DNA of 64,000 nucleotides, from assembly GCA_937910875.1 (NCBI GenBank), contig CALENA010000037.1:1-64000 (forward strand). The letters run 5' to 3'. The position numbers and the translations under genes were made by a program. Below are positions 17,410 through 27,451 of this stretch, in pieces. This stretch comes from an uncultured Desulfobulbaceae bacterium (GTDB lineage: Bacteria > Desulfobacterota > Desulfobulbia > Desulfobulbales > Desulfocapsaceae). Every line of letters starts with the position of its first letter. The first letter of the stretch is position 1. The notes beneath the pieces were generated by a model. The model did no database searches, was not told where the DNA came from, and saw only the letters and a list, made by a program, of their open reading frames with translations.

Positions 17410-19134
17410 TTAATCGTTGTTCTTGTCTTCGTTGGCCGCAGCCTTGAGCAGGTCGCCGAAGGTGGAGGGCGCAGCGCTCTCCTTTTTCTGGACATACTCG
17501 GCGCTGGGCGCTACTCCACCTTCACCGTCATCTTCAAGGGTCTTGATGGACAGCCCGATCTTGCGGTCGGGGGCGGAGACGTTGATGACAATGGCCTTGA
17601 TGGTGTCACCCACCTGGTACATGCCAACCGGAGTTTTGATCTTCTCTTTGCTGATCTCAGAGACATGGACCAGCCCTTCAATGCCTTCTTCAAGCTGAAC
17701 AAAGATGCCGAAGTCGGTGATGTTGGTGATGACGCCTTCGATCACAGTCCCTGACGGGTAGTTGTTGTAGGCGGCCTGCCATGGATCGGGCTCAAGCTGT
17801 TTGATGCCCAGTGAGAAACGCTCGTGTTCCTTGTCGATCTTGAGGACCACGGCCTGGATGGTCTGGCCCTTGGCGTACTTCTCGGAGGGATGCTTGATCC
17901 GCTCGGTCCAGGAGAGGTCAGAGACATGGATCAGGCCGTCGATGCCCTCCTCGATACCGATAAAGATACCGAAGTCAGTGATGTTCTTGACCTTACCTTC
18001 AATGATGGAACCAACCGGATAGGTCTCGGTGACCAGATCCCAGGGGTTGGGCAGGAGTTGTTTCATGCCCAGGGAGATGCGCTTGGTCTCGGGCTCGATG
18101 TTGAGAACCATGACCTCCACCTCATCACCCACGGTGACAATCTTGGAGGGATGACGCGGCTTCTTGGACCAGGTCATCTCAGAGACATGGATCAGGCCTT
18201 CAACGCCTTCCTCCAGTTCCACAAAGACGCCGTAATCGGTGATGGAAACCACCTTGCCGTTGGTCTTCTCACCCACGGGGAACTTCTCGGTAACCGTGGC
18301 CCAGGGGTCGGATTTGAGCTGCTTGACACCCAGGGAGACGCGGTCATTGGTCTTGTCGTATTTGAGGACCTTGACCTCCAGCTCCTGGCCGACCTTGTAG
18401 AGCTTGGCCGGATGGGAGACACGCCCCCAGGAGAGATCGGTGATATGACAGAGACCGTCCATGCCGCCCATGTCGATGAACAGGCCGTAGTCGGTGATAT
18501 TGGTGATGGCGCCGGTGATGATCTGACCCTCTTCGAGCCGATCACGCATCTTCTCGCGCAGTTTGTTGCGCTCCTCTTCGAGGATGGCGCGGCGGGAGAT
18601 GACCACGTTGTTGCGCTTGCGGTTGAACTTGAGGATCTGGAAGTCAAGGGTCTGGCCGATAAGGGCATCGAGATCCTTGACCGGACGCAGATCGATCTGT
18701 GAATAGGGGAGAAAGGCCGGGACGCCAACATTGACGGACATGCCGCCCTTGACCCGGTTGTCGATGGTCCCCTGGATGGTCCCCTCTTCTTCCTGGATTT
18801 TGGCAATCTCTTCCCAGACCTTGATGGCAATAGCTTTTTCCCGTGACAGCAGGAGGCCGCCTTCATCTTTGCGGCGTTCAACAAAGACCTCGAAGGTGTC
18901 GCCCACCTTGAGTTCCTCGCCTTCATTCATCAGGAATTCGGATTTGGCAATATAGCTCTCTGCCTTGTCTCCGACGTCAACGAGTACATAGTCATCAACG
19001 GTGCCGATGATGGTGCCGATGGCCACATCTCCGACGCGCACGACTGCACTGTTTTCTTCCATTTCGAAGAGTTCGGCAAAGCTGAGCTCTTCACTGCTGT
19101 TGTCTTGATTGGTTTTGATAGTTTCCTCTGTCAT
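17410..19134 (-). CDS. rpsA: 30S ribosomal protein S1
   Basis: 574 residues with six S1/OB repeats. The last four repeats share the pattern VxxITDYGxFVELEEGVEGLIHVSEMTW...KRISLGMKQLxPNPW; the first two are more divergent, as usual. The N-terminal acidic segment (SSEELSFAELFE) matches S1 proteins of Proteobacteria. S1 binds mRNA on the 30S platform during initiation. The promoter lies about 90 nt upstream and a terminator follows. Confidence 0.97.
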   Translation of the reverse strand: MTEETIKTNQDNSSEELSFAELFEMEENSAVVRVGDVAIGTIIGTVDDYVLVDVGDKAESYIAKSEFLMNEGEELKVGDTFEVFVERRKDEGGLLLSREKAIAIKVWEEIAKIQEEEGTIQGTIDNRVKGGMSVNVGVPAFLPYSQIDLRPVKDLDALIGQTLDFQILKFNRKRNNVVISRRAILEEERNKLREKMRDRLEEGQIITGAITNITDYGLFIDMGGMDGLCHITDLSWGRVSHPAKLYKVGQELEVKVLKYDKTNDRVSLGVKQLKSDPWATVTEKFPVGEKTNGKVVSITDYGVFVELEEGVEGLIHVSEMTWSKKPRHPSKIVTVGDEVEVMVLNIEPETKRISLGMKQLLPNPWDLVTETYPVGSIIEGKVKNITDFGIFIGIEEGIDGLIHVSDLSWTERIKHPSEKYAKGQTIQAVVLKIDKEHERFSLGIKQLEPDPWQAAYNNYPSGTVIEGVITNITDFGIFVQLEEGIEGLVHVSEISKEKIKTPVGMYQVGDTIKAIVINVSAPDRKIGLSIKTLEDDGEGGVAPSAEYVQKKESAAPSTFGDLLKAAANEDKNND

Positions 19135-19225
19135 GGGCTTCGCTCTTCTGGCAGCCTTGGATAACTGCCTGGTAAAGGTTTGTCTTGACTGACTCCAGGG
19201 TCAGCATCGGGTAGGAAAACTTTAT

Positions 19226-19254
19226 TTTATAGCAAAGGCGGTGGAGAAAGACAA
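19226..19254 (-). promoter_or_regulatory. Putative rpsA promoter
   Basis: TTGTCT (19254-19249), 17-nt spacer and TATAAA (19231-19226) on the minus strand, upstream of the rpsA ATG at 19134. Confidence 0.5.
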
Positions 19255-19341
19255 GAAGTTCCTGCGTGGATACTGGAAAAAAACGCAGGGTCACGGTGCT
19301 GGTGGATTTTCCAGTGTTGCATCGGAGCTCTTGTGGTGGGG

Positions 19342-21429
19342 TCAGCGGGGGAAGGCTTCGGCCACTCCGCCGTCCACGGGCAGGGTGGCGCCGGTGGTTG
19401 GGGTGAGGCCGGAGGCAAAGAAAACCACTGCCTGCCCCACATGATCGGCGGTGATTTCGGCCTTGAGCAGGTTGCGCTCGCGGTAATAGTTGCGCAAGCC
19501 CTCCGGGTCAAGTTTGCGGGAGCGCATCCGGTCCGGTCCGACCACGTCCCAGAGGCCTGATGAAATATCGTGGTCGCTGAAGATGCCATCGGCGTTGATC
19601 ATGTTGACCCTGACTCCGATAGCGGCCAGTTCCAGGGCCGCAATTTTCCCCAGCTGGTGGGCCCCGGCCTTGGAGGCCGAGTAGGCGCCAAAGGCGGCCC
19701 CGGGGGCAAAGACGTTTTTGGAACTGTTGATGATGATCTGGCCCCTGCTCAGGCCGGTTGCATGCTGGCGTCTGAAGACCGGCTCGGCCGCCTTGATGAC
19801 CTGAAAGACTCCGAGAAGGTTGACGTCGATGGCCCGGCGGAAATCGCTCTCTGTCAGTTCGGCAAGTCTTGCCACGTGGGCGATTCCGGCGTTGGGGACC
19901 AGGATGTCCAGTCCGCCGCAGTCATGGATGATCTGCCTGATTCCCTGGCCGATCGAATCCTGGTCCGTGACATCCATGACCAGGGGTGTGATCAGCTCCG
20001 GTTTGAATTCCTGGCCCAGGAGCGCACAGACCCGCTCCAGTCGTTCCGGGTTCAGGTCGGAGAGGTAGAGTCTGGCTCCCGCTGCAAGGAGCTGGCGACC
20101 GATGCCGCAGGCAATGGCCCCACCACCACCGGTGACCAGGGCTGTACGTCCGGCCAGGGGGAGTGGCTGATGCCGCCCCAGCTTGACCTGCTCCAGGCTC
20201 CAATATTCCATGTCAAAGATCGCATCCTCGTCCAGTTCATGGTAGGGACCGACGGCTGCGCCCAGGGTCTTGGCCCTGAGGGTGTGTTCGGCAATGTCGG
20301 CAGCGATTGCGGCTTGAGATCGGCTGGTTCCGGCCGCAACCAGGCCAAGACCCGGAATCAGGATGACCCGGGGCTTGCGGTCGAGCTCGGTGCGATTCAG
20401 CCTGCGGCGGGTCACCTGTTCCTGGAAAGAGTCGTGATAGGTCTGTTCATAGCCGCTCATGCCTTTGGCGATGGTCTGGGCCATGGCCGTCTCGTCCAGT
20501 CCCTGCAATTCCAGCCACAGTGGCCGGTTCTTGGTGCGGATGACATGGTCGGGTGTCAGGACGCCGCTGGTCAGTCGTTGCTGGGCCTTGTCTGTTTCCA
20601 GGGCCGTCTGGATGGCCGTGTTGTTGCGCCATTCCAGGATAAAGGGCGGGGCGTTGTCTCGGGCCAGGGCCCCGCGCAGAAGGGGCAGGGCGATTTCAGG
20701 GGAGACAGGACCCTTTTGGCGGCAAAGGGGTTTTGTGGTTTTCTGGCAGCAGGCCAGATAGTCCTCGGCCAGGCTGACCGTGGCGATCATCTGTTTGTAG
20801 GCGGACTCGGCCGTCTCGCCAAAGGTGAAGATCCCGTGATGGAGGAGAATGATGCAGGGGGCCTCGGGCTGTTGCCTGGAACAGGCGGCCATGGCCTGGG
20901 CCAGCGGGAAACCCGGCATGATCCAGTCCAGGATGGCAATGTCGCCACCCAGGACTTCACGCAGCCTGGCCTCGGGGTCAGAGAGATTGGTCAGGGTGAC
21001 AATGGCATCGGCATGGGTGTGGTCGATGAACGTGTGCGGCAGGAAGGCGTGGACCAGGGTCTCGATGGAGGGATTGGGGCTGGTGCTGTCAAGCAGATGG
21101 GTGCGGAACTGATTGACCATCTCCTCGTCGCTGAGGGTCTTCAAGGTCTGGAGACGGCGCAGATAGTTCAGATCCAGGGCTGGGAAGCCCTGGGGCTCGA
21201 TCGTGGCCAGATCCCAGCCGCTGCCCTTGATGAAGAGGACCTCGAGCGTGTCGCCGAGCAGGGTGGTGACGGTGCTCTTGACCGAGGTGTTTCCGCCGCC
21301 GTGCAGGACCAGTGACGGCTCGCGGCCGATGAGCCGGGATGTATAGGTGCGCAGACAGAGATCTTCGGCAAGATGGGGGGCGCTGACCACAGAGGCCTCG
21401 GCCTCCTGGCGGGAATAGTGATTGATCAT
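19342..21429 (-). CDS. Class II aldolase fused to short-chain dehydrogenase
   Basis: 695 residues. N-terminal class II aldolase/adducin domain (to about 400) with the zinc-site pair HTHADAIVTL and LLHHGIFTFG and the GGGNTSVK phosphate loop; C-terminal SDR domain with TGGGGAIACGIGRQLL, NAGIAHV, and the catalytic YSASKAG. This is the layout of bifunctional rhamnulose-1-phosphate aldolase/lactaldehyde dehydrogenase-like proteins; substrate is not proven here since no rhamnose genes are adjacent. The ATG at 21429 (MINHYSRQEAEAS) is chosen; the in-frame extension to 21489 overlaps the preceding gene's end. Starts 7 nt after that gene. Confidence 0.88.
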   Translation of the reverse strand: MINHYSRQEAEASVVSAPHLAEDLCLRTYTSRLIGREPSLVLHGGGNTSVKSTVTTLLGDTLEVLFIKGSGWDLATIEPQGFPALDLNYLRRLQTLKTLSDEEMVNQFRTHLLDSTSPNPSIETLVHAFLPHTFIDHTHADAIVTLTNLSDPEARLREVLGGDIAILDWIMPGFPLAQAMAACSRQQPEAPCIILLHHGIFTFGETAESAYKQMIATVSLAEDYLACCQKTTKPLCRQKGPVSPEIALPLLRGALARDNAPPFILEWRNNTAIQTALETDKAQQRLTSGVLTPDHVIRTKNRPLWLELQGLDETAMAQTIAKGMSGYEQTYHDSFQEQVTRRRLNRTELDRKPRVILIPGLGLVAAGTSRSQAAIAADIAEHTLRAKTLGAAVGPYHELDEDAIFDMEYWSLEQVKLGRHQPLPLAGRTALVTGGGGAIACGIGRQLLAAGARLYLSDLNPERLERVCALLGQEFKPELITPLVMDVTDQDSIGQGIRQIIHDCGGLDILVPNAGIAHVARLAELTESDFRRAIDVNLLGVFQVIKAAEPVFRRQHATGLSRGQIIINSSKNVFAPGAAFGAYSASKAGAHQLGKIAALELAAIGVRVNMINADGIFSDHDISSGLWDVVGPDRMRSRKLDPEGLRNYYRERNLLKAEITADHVGQAVVFFASGLTPTTGATLPVDGGVAEAFPR

Positions 21430-21436
21430 GGTTGTT

Positions 21437-22132
21437 TCAGTGGTTGGGGTCGGCGGCCAGTTCTTCCAGGAACGGGTCAAAGAGTTCATGATATTGGCTG
21501 AGGGCCAGGCGAAGGATGGTCCTGGCCACCCTGAGCTCCTGTTCGTTGATGGTCAGATTGGCAGAGAGGCTCAGGGCCTCAAGGTCGTAGAGGGTCTTGA
21601 ATTCCGGTCCGACCAGAATGTAAAGGATGGTCCGTCGCCTGTGCATATTCAGAGAACAGATGAAGTCGTGAAAGGTGGAGTCGGAAAGAGTTTCACCTTC
21701 ATGGCGGGAGTGGAGGATGACCACGGCGTAGGTGCCGGACCGCATCCGCTCCAGGGCCTCGTTGATTGAGGCCGGGAAGAAGGGGCGAAAACCCAGTTCT
21801 TCAAGGGTCGCGCCAAGGCTTGTTCGGGCCTCGGAATCCTTCATCAGGATCAGGGCCTGGGCCTCGCTGCTTTCTCTGGCCCCGTGAAGGCTTGTGGCCA
21901 GCCAGTTCAGGTCCGGCGGCTCGGGTGGGCTGACCTGAACTGACCGGCTCTGGTCGCCAGGGTCTTCCGAGGCCTGGTTGCTGATCAGAAAATCCCGATT
22001 CAGGCTGATCACGTGTCCGCAATGGGGGCATTTGAGGCGCAGGGGCTGGTCCGGAGGGAGTTGTTCCAGGCTGGCCCTCAGCTTGTCGTTGCCCTTGAGT
22101 TTTTTGTGACAATGGTTGCAGGTGATGATCAT
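21437..22132 (-). CDS. Zinc-ribbon protein with receiver-like domain
   Basis: 231 residues: N-terminal zinc ribbon CNHCHKKL...CPHCGHVI (a MJ0042-like treble of two CxxC knuckles), a polar linker to about residue 85, then an alpha/beta domain beginning EAQALILMKDSEARTSL that looks like a response-regulator receiver without a clear phospho-acceptor Asp. It overlaps the PilT-like gene by 4 nt. A regulatory or adaptor role for pili is plausible by context only. Confidence 0.65.
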   Translation of the reverse strand: MIITCNHCHKKLKGNDKLRASLEQLPPDQPLRLKCPHCGHVISLNRDFLISNQASEDPGDQSRSVQVSPPEPPDLNWLATSLHGARESSEAQALILMKDSEARTSLGATLEELGFRPFFPASINEALERMRSGTYAVVILHSRHEGETLSDSTFHDFICSLNMHRRRTILYILVGPEFKTLYDLEALSLSANLTINEQELRVARTILRLALSQYHELFDPFLEELAADPNH

Positions 22133-23313
22133 GACCGTTTCCTCGTCCAGGGATCGTCTTCTTCCTCTTCTTCCATACTCAGGCCCGCAAGGGTTGAGGT
22201 GGCCTCGCCTCGTCTGGCCTTGCTCAGATCGATTCCCCGGGCAATCTCGCTACGTTGTGAACCGTAAGAGAGGGCGGTCTCCTCGCTGATCAGCCCCTGG
22301 TCGAAGAGTTCCAGGATGTGCTGGTCAAAGGTGCGCATGTCCTTGGCCGAACCTTCCTTGATGATATTGTAATAGGTCTTGTCCTCATCCTCGCCGTTTA
22401 AGATCAGATCCTGGATGCGCAGGGAGTTGTAAAGGATCTCCATGGCCGCCACCCGGCCGCCGCCGATCCTGGGGAGTAGCCGCTGGGCCACAATCCAGCG
22501 GATGGAGTCCACCAGGCGGTTGCGAATCTGGGGCTGTTCCTCCTGTTCAAAGGCGCCGAGGATGCGGTTGATGGTCTGGCCGGCATCGATGGTGTGCAGG
22601 GTGGAGAGGACCAGGTGGCCGGTTTCGGCCGCGGTCAGGCCAATTTCCAGGGTCTCCCGATCGCGCATTTCGCCCACCAGGATGACCTTGGGAGCCTGAC
22701 GCAGGGCGGCGCGCAGGCCTGAGGAAAAGGCGCTGAAGTCGCTGCCCAGTTCGCGCTGGTTAAAGGTCGCCTGGATATGGGGATGCACATACTCGATGGG
22801 GTCCTCAAGGGTGACCACATGCACTGCCCGTTCCTGGTTGATCTTGTGCAGCAGGGCGGCAAGGGAGGTGGATTTGCCGCTGCCGGTGGCCCCGGTGAAC
22901 AGGATCAGGCCGTTGCGGGCGCCGGCCATCTTGTGGAAGCAGGCCGGGAAGTTCATCCCCTCAATGGAAGGAATCTCGGTCTCAAGCTTGCGCAGGATGG
23001 TGGTCAGGCAACCCTGCTGGCTGAAGATGTTGACCCGGAAGCGGATGCCGTCGTCCAGGGCGTAGGAAAGGTCGCAGGACCCCTCCCGGATCAGGTCTCG
23101 GAGCAGGCGGCGGTTGCCGTTGATCAGATTGAGGGCAAAGACCTCGGTCTGGAAGGGGGTCAGTGCGCTGATGGGGGGGGCGGTGGTCACCGGGAGCAGT
23201 TGGCCGGCCGATTCCACCTGCAGGGTCCGGCCCACAGTGATGTTCAGGTCCGAGACCGAGTCATGGGCCGTCAGCATGGCCCTGATCCAATAGTCGATTT
23301 CCGGTTGTTTCAT
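22129..23313 (-). CDS. PilT/PilU-type retraction ATPase
   Basis: 394 residues, secretion-superfamily ATPase. Walker A GATGSGKSTSLAALL, Asp box VVTLEDPIEYVH, Walker B KVILVGEMRDRETLEIGL and the His box TGHLVLSTLHTIDAGQTINRI are all intact. The AIRNLIRE-like C-terminal motif of PilT is replaced by a different sequence, ending in an acidic EEEEEDD tail, so it is closer to PilU or another PilT paralogue. It powers type IV pilus retraction in the cytoplasm. It heads the operon with the zinc-ribbon and aldolase genes. Confidence 0.9.
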   Translation of the reverse strand: MKQPEIDYWIRAMLTAHDSVSDLNITVGRTLQVESAGQLLPVTTAPPISALTPFQTEVFALNLINGNRRLLRDLIREGSCDLSYALDDGIRFRVNIFSQQGCLTTILRKLETEIPSIEGMNFPACFHKMAGARNGLILFTGATGSGKSTSLAALLHKINQERAVHVVTLEDPIEYVHPHIQATFNQRELGSDFSAFSSGLRAALRQAPKVILVGEMRDRETLEIGLTAAETGHLVLSTLHTIDAGQTINRILGAFEQEEQPQIRNRLVDSIRWIVAQRLLPRIGGGRVAAMEILYNSLRIQDLILNGEDEDKTYYNIIKEGSAKDMRTFDQHILELFDQGLISEETALSYGSQRSEIARGIDLSKARRGEATSTLAGLSMEEEEEDDPWTRKRS

Positions 23314-23354
23314 GGTTGTCCTCTGGAAAAAAGGTGTATCACTCCCTGTTTTCC

Positions 23355-23372
23355 TAGTATATTGCTATACTA
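23355..23372. promoter_or_regulatory. AT-rich palindrome in the pilT/ilvD divergent region
   Basis: TAGTATA-TTGC-TATACTA, a perfect 7-4-7 inverted repeat midway between divergent genes. It could be an operator or overlapping -10 boxes; no matching -35 boxes were assigned. Confidence 0.35.
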
Positions 23373-23471
23373 TAGCTCATAAATCCAATCTTTTTCTGCT
23401 GCCGATGCGATTCGATGGCAGTGATAACCGGCCCTGGCCTGATCCGGGGCGCATGCACAAGGAGTAAACAG

Positions 23472-25310
23472 ATGTCGATTCCACTACGGAGTGCCACGAC
23501 CACTCAAGGCCGGCGTATGGCTGGAGCACGCAGTCTCTGGCGGGCCAATGGCATGACCGAGGAGCAGTTTGGTCGGCCGGTGATTGCCATTGTCAATTCA
23601 TTTACCCAGTTTGTCCCGGGCCATGTCCATCTCCACGAGGTGGGCCAGCGCCTGAAAAAACAGATTGCCGAACTTGGCTGTTTCGCGGCCGAGTTTGACA
23701 CCATCGCCATTGATGATGGCATTGCCATGGGTCATGCCGGGATGCTCTACTCTCTGCCGTCGCGTGAGTTGATTGCCGACAGTGTCGAGTATATGTGTAA
23801 TGCCCATACCGTTGATGCCATGATCTGCATCAGCAACTGCGACAAGATCACCCCGGGCATGCTCATGGCGGCCATGCGTCTCAATATCCCGGCGATCTTT
23901 GTCTCGGGCGGGCCCATGGAGGCCGGGGTTGACGGTGACAAACGTTATGATCTGGTGGATGCCATGGTCATGGCCGGTGATGACGGGGTGAGCGATGCCG
24001 AGATCGAGCGGGTCGAGCGGTGCGCCTGTCCCACCTGCGGCTCCTGTTCCGGCATGTTCACCGCCAATTCCATGAACTGTCTGAATGAGGCCCTGGGCAT
24101 GGCCTTCCCGGCTAACGGCACCCTGGTTGCCACCCACAGCGGCCGGATGTCTCTCTTTGACCGGGCCGCCCGCAGGATCGTCGAGATGGCCGAGGCCTGG
24201 TATACCCATGAGGACGCCTCGGTCCTGCCCCGGAATATTGCCACCCGTTCAGCCTTCATGAACGCCATGACCCTCGATATTGCCATGGGTGGTTCCACCA
24301 ACACGGTCCTTCATCTCCTGGCCATTGCCCATGCGGCAGAGGTTGATTTCAGCATGAATGACATTGATCAGCTGTCGCGAAAGATTCCGAACCTGTGCAA
24401 GGTGGCCCCCTCATCCCATTACCACATGGAGGATGTCCACCGGGCCGGCGGGATCATGGCCATCCTGGGCGAGCTTGACCGGGCCGGTCTGCTGGATACG
24501 GCAGTGAGCCGTATCGACAGCCCGAGTCTGGCAGCGATCCTTGATGGCTGGGATCTTGCCCGGACCACGGCCACAGATGAGGCCAGGACATTGTTCCTCA
24601 GTGCCCCGGCCTCATCTGGTCGTAATCTGGTCATGGGCTCGCAGGACAGCCGGTACCCTGAGGCCGATCTGGACCGGTCTCAGGGCTGCATCCGGGATCT
24701 GGAGCATGCCTATAGCCTGGATGGCGGCCTGGCCGTCCTCTTCGGCAACATTGCTGAAAAGGGCTGTATTGTTAAGACTGCCGGGGTTGACTCTTCCATC
24801 TTCCGCTTTCAGGGAAAGGCCCGGGTCTATTCCTCGCAGGATGCGGCCTGTGAGGCCATCCTGGACGGGGTGGTTCAGGCCGGCGACGTGGTGGTGATCC
24901 GCTATGAGGGGCCCAAGGGGGGGCCGGGCATGCAGGAGATGCTCTATCCCACCTCCTACCTCAAGTCAGTCCATCTGGGTGCGGCCTGCGCCCTGCTCAC
25001 CGACGGTCGTTTTTCCGGTGGGACGTCGGGCCTGTCCATTGGCCATGTCTCGCCCGAGGCCGCGGCCGGCGGGGCCATTGCCCTGGTGGAGGATGGCGAT
25101 CTGATCGAGATCGATATCCCGGCGCGTACCATTGGTGTGCGGGTCAGTGCTGAGGAGCTGGCGGTCCGGCGGCACAAGGAAGAGGCCAAGGGGAGTTTGG
25201 CCTTTCGGCCGGTTGACCGGACACGTGTGGTCTCAACTGCGCTCAGGGCCTATGCCCTGCTGGCGGCCTCGGCCGATCAGGGGGCCGTTCGGATTGTGCC
25301 TGAGGATTGA
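23472..25310 (+). CDS. ilvD: Dihydroxy-acid dehydratase
   Basis: 612 residues, the third common step of valine and isoleucine synthesis. Iron-sulfur and Mg ligands are visible: [12 protein letters not shown] and [21 protein letters not shown], plus the GRMALLFDR-like region, [16 protein letters not shown] and the C-terminal [34 protein letters not shown]. Start: ATG 23472 with AAGGAG 7 nt upstream; the in-frame upstream ATG at 23415 lacks a site and adds unrelated residues. Single gene, divergent from the PilT operon. Confidence 0.98.
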   Translation: MSIPLRSATTTQGRRMAGARSLWRANGMTEEQFGRPVIAIVNSFTQFVPGHVHLHEVGQRLKKQIAELGCFAAEFDTIAIDDGIAMGHAGMLYSLPSRELIADSVEYMCNAHTVDAMICISNCDKITPGMLMAAMRLNIPAIFVSGGPMEAGVDGDKRYDLVDAMVMAGDDGVSDAEIERVERCACPTCGSCSGMFTANSMNCLNEALGMAFPANGTLVATHSGRMSLFDRAARRIVEMAEAWYTHEDASVLPRNIATRSAFMNAMTLDIAMGGSTNTVLHLLAIAHAAEVDFSMNDIDQLSRKIPNLCKVAPSSHYHMEDVHRAGGIMAILGELDRAGLLDTAVSRIDSPSLAAILDGWDLARTTATDEARTLFLSAPASSGRNLVMGSQDSRYPEADLDRSQGCIRDLEHAYSLDGGLAVLFGNIAEKGCIVKTAGVDSSIFRFQGKARVYSSQDAACEAILDGVVQAGDVVVIRYEGPKGGPGMQEMLYPTSYLKSVHLGAACALLTDGRFSGGTSGLSIGHVSPEAAAGGAIALVEDGDLIEIDIPARTIGVRVSAEELAVRRHKEEAKGSLAFRPVDRTRVVSTALRAYALLAASADQGAVRIVPED

Positions 25311-25487
25311 TGGTTTTTTTGAGCAAGGCTCTTCTGTACAGTTGGGCGAGCAAAAAAAGAGGCCGTGATGAAGTCAATCGGAGGAGTTATGACGCCAGCA
25401 TCCTTGACAGGGGAAGAGGGCTCCGGTAGATTTCAGATTGCTGTGAAAGAGAATTAATTTTGTGATTATTCTAGGATGAGGCGGGTG

Positions 25488-26102
25488 ATGAGCAAAAATC
25501 AGTTGATGTTCTTTTTGGTAATTCTGACTCTGTTTGGTACGATCTGGGGTTCTGTTCGTGACAAACAGGTGAAGGTTCTGAGCAAGAAGGTGGCTGTTCT
25601 CAATCAGCAGCTGGCCCAGGGTGGCCCTGCAAGTCAGGCCATGGTCGAGCTCCAGGGGCAATTGGCGGCCAGCAGGGCCGAGATTGTTCGGCTGCAGGAA
25701 CAACTGGCCGCGGGTAACCCAGATGGTTCGGCCGCAGATCCAGCAGAGCTTCTTGCCTGCACCAAACGGTCCCAGCAGCTTCAGGATGCTCTGGCCATTG
25801 CCCAGGAAAAGGCTGAGCGGTTGGCTACCGCCGAGGCCAGGCTCGCCTCTCTGGAGGGGATGAAGAGCAAGATGGCCAATACCGTCGACTCCTACAGTGC
25901 CCAGGCCCAGGAGTTTTCCGTGGAGGTGGAAAAGAACACCATCCACATTCAGGCCCTGGAAAAGGCCCTGGAGAACAAGAATCGGGCCCTGGGTGGCTGC
26001 AATGAAGACCTGAAGCGGGCACGTTTGAACATGGATGTCCTGCTCTCTCAGATCGCGGCCCAGCAGGAAAGCCTCAAGATTCTTGAGGAGTCCCGGCCGT
26101 AG
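25488..26102 (+). CDS. Membrane-anchored coiled-coil protein of unknown function
   Basis: About 204 residues. One N-terminal transmembrane helix (LMFFLVILTLFGTIWG) followed by long heptad-rich, Ala/Gln/Glu/Leu-rich coiled coil with a short Gly/Asp break near residue 75 (GNPDGSAADP). Two isolated Cys residues occur. I do not recognise the family. The ATG at 25488 has GAGG 6 nt upstream and is preferred over the in-frame ATG at 25476. It is monocistronic and closed by a strong terminator. Confidence 0.75.
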   Translation: MSKNQLMFFLVILTLFGTIWGSVRDKQVKVLSKKVAVLNQQLAQGGPASQAMVELQGQLAASRAEIVRLQEQLAAGNPDGSAADPAELLACTKRSQQLQDALAIAQEKAERLATAEARLASLEGMKSKMANTVDSYSAQAQEFSVEVEKNTIHIQALEKALENKNRALGGCNEDLKRARLNMDVLLSQIAAQQESLKILEESRP

Positions 26103-26208
26103 GAAGAAAAGTCGACTGAAGGACCCTCAGGGCCTGTAAATAAATAACCTGGCCCAAATCTAAGCGTAATATCAGCCAAGTTATTTTCTTACAGGCTCTC
26201 ATGTCAGT

Positions 26209-26250
26209 GCGCTGCCCGGAATCGTTGAATTCCAGGCAGCGCTTTTTTTT
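26209..26250 (+). terminator. Intrinsic terminator
   Basis: GCGCTGCC(C)GG and its complement CC(A)GGCAGCGC flank a short loop and are followed by eight T. It closes the coiled-coil gene. Confidence 0.85.
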
Positions 26251-26325
26251 GGCCACCTGGCGCCCCGGTTCTGGGCTCCGGGGGCGGGTCAGATTGTGAT
26301 TTGTTGCTGTTGTTCTGTCAGATCA

Positions 26326-27225
26326 TCAGCTCAGAGGGGCATCCTCTTTCAGGGTCCGGACAAAGGATCTGCCTAAGGGGGAAAGGGGCTGGTTTCTGCG
26401 GGTCACCAGGTAGAAGGGGCGGCTCATTTCCACCCCGTTGATGGCAATGATGGCCAGAGTCCCGTGGGCCACATCATCGGCCACGGCCCGGGCCGAAAGG
26501 ATGGAGACCCCGATATTGGCCTTGATGGATTGGCGCACGGCCTCCGTGGTCCCCATCTCGGCCACCACTGGCAGCTGTTCAGGGCTGAGGTGGTGTTTTT
26601 TGAGCAGTTGTTCCAGGACGTGCCGGGTGCCAGAAGATGGATCGCGCTGGATGAATGGCGCTTGCCGGAGTTCCGCAAGCTCGATGGTCGTTCGTCCGGC
26701 CCAGGGGTGGGCCGCGGCCACGGCCAGGACTAACTGGTCCTGGAACAGCTGCTGCCAGAGCAGGCCGGGTTCAGGCCATCTGGCGCCCACAATGCCCATC
26801 TCCAGGTCACCGGTCAGGACCTCTCCGGCAATGGTCTTGGAGCCGGTGATCCGGAGATTGATGGTGATGTCGGGAAATTGCTGTTTAAAACGGGCAATCT
26901 CCTGGGGTAGGATATAGGCCCCGGGGATGGTGCCTGCCCCGATTTGCAGATGTCCGGCCAGTCGTCCGGAGTAATGTTCCAGGGCCTGGATGGCCTCCAG
27001 TTCCAGACGGATAATTTTGCTGCCGTAGGCGGCCAGGATCTGTCCGGCCTCTGTGGGACGGATCTCCCGGCCCAGGCGGTTGAGCAGGGGCTGGCCATGT
27101 TCTTCCTCCAGGGCCCGGACATGTTCGCTGACCGTGGGCTGCGAAAGGAGCAGGGCCTGGGCGGCGCGGGTAAAGCTTTTGAGTTCGATGACCTTGCAGA
27201 GTACCTTGAGTTTGTGGAGATCCAT
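26326..27225 (-). CDS. LysR-family regulator, selenium metabolism-associated type
   Basis: 299 residues. N-terminal winged helix MDLHKLKVLCKVIELKSFTRAAQALLLSQPTVSEHVRALE, then a CysB/CbbR-like effector domain. Its position, divergent from yedF, is the arrangement of LysR regulators annotated as selenium metabolism-associated, which is the basis for the name; the effector is unknown. The 226-nt divergent region contains inverted repeats near 27318-27341 and at 27421-27436 that may be its operators. Confidence 0.85.
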   Translation of the reverse strand: MDLHKLKVLCKVIELKSFTRAAQALLLSQPTVSEHVRALEEEHGQPLLNRLGREIRPTEAGQILAAYGSKIIRLELEAIQALEHYSGRLAGHLQIGAGTIPGAYILPQEIARFKQQFPDITINLRITGSKTIAGEVLTGDLEMGIVGARWPEPGLLWQQLFQDQLVLAVAAAHPWAGRTTIELAELRQAPFIQRDPSSGTRHVLEQLLKKHHLSPEQLPVVAEMGTTEAVRQSIKANIGVSILSARAVADDVAHGTLAIIAINGVEMSRPFYLVTRRNQPLSPLGRSFVRTLKEDAPLS

Positions 27226-27420
27226 GGGAGTCCTGTCCGGGGAAAAGGTGAGGGGGGCTGAAGAGCGATATGAAATATAGCATTTATCTGGACGATGCCG
27301 AAGGATTTTTTATCGGAATTGCCTATTTGACGGATAGGAATGTGGCTGGTATGAATGGCAGGTGGAAAGGCCCGTTGCTGTGGCGGCCAGAGAGAATGAC
27401 CTGAGGGTGGCTTGATTGAT

Positions 27421-27436
27421 TCCTGTCTTGACAGGA
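27421..27436. promoter_or_regulatory. Palindrome just upstream of yedF
   Basis: TCCTGTC-TT-GACAGGA, a perfect 7-2-7 inverted repeat ending 15 nt before the yedF ATG. A second imperfect repeat, CCTAT-N7-ATAGG, is at 27322-27338. Both are candidate LysR sites. Confidence 0.4.
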
Positions 27437-27451
27437 TGCGAGAGGTGAGTG

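Noticed and set aside
19570-21315. Plus-strand 581-codon frame
   Set aside because: Antisense to the aldolase-dehydrogenase fusion; low-complexity Gly/Asp/Val composition typical of a shadow frame in GC-rich DNA.
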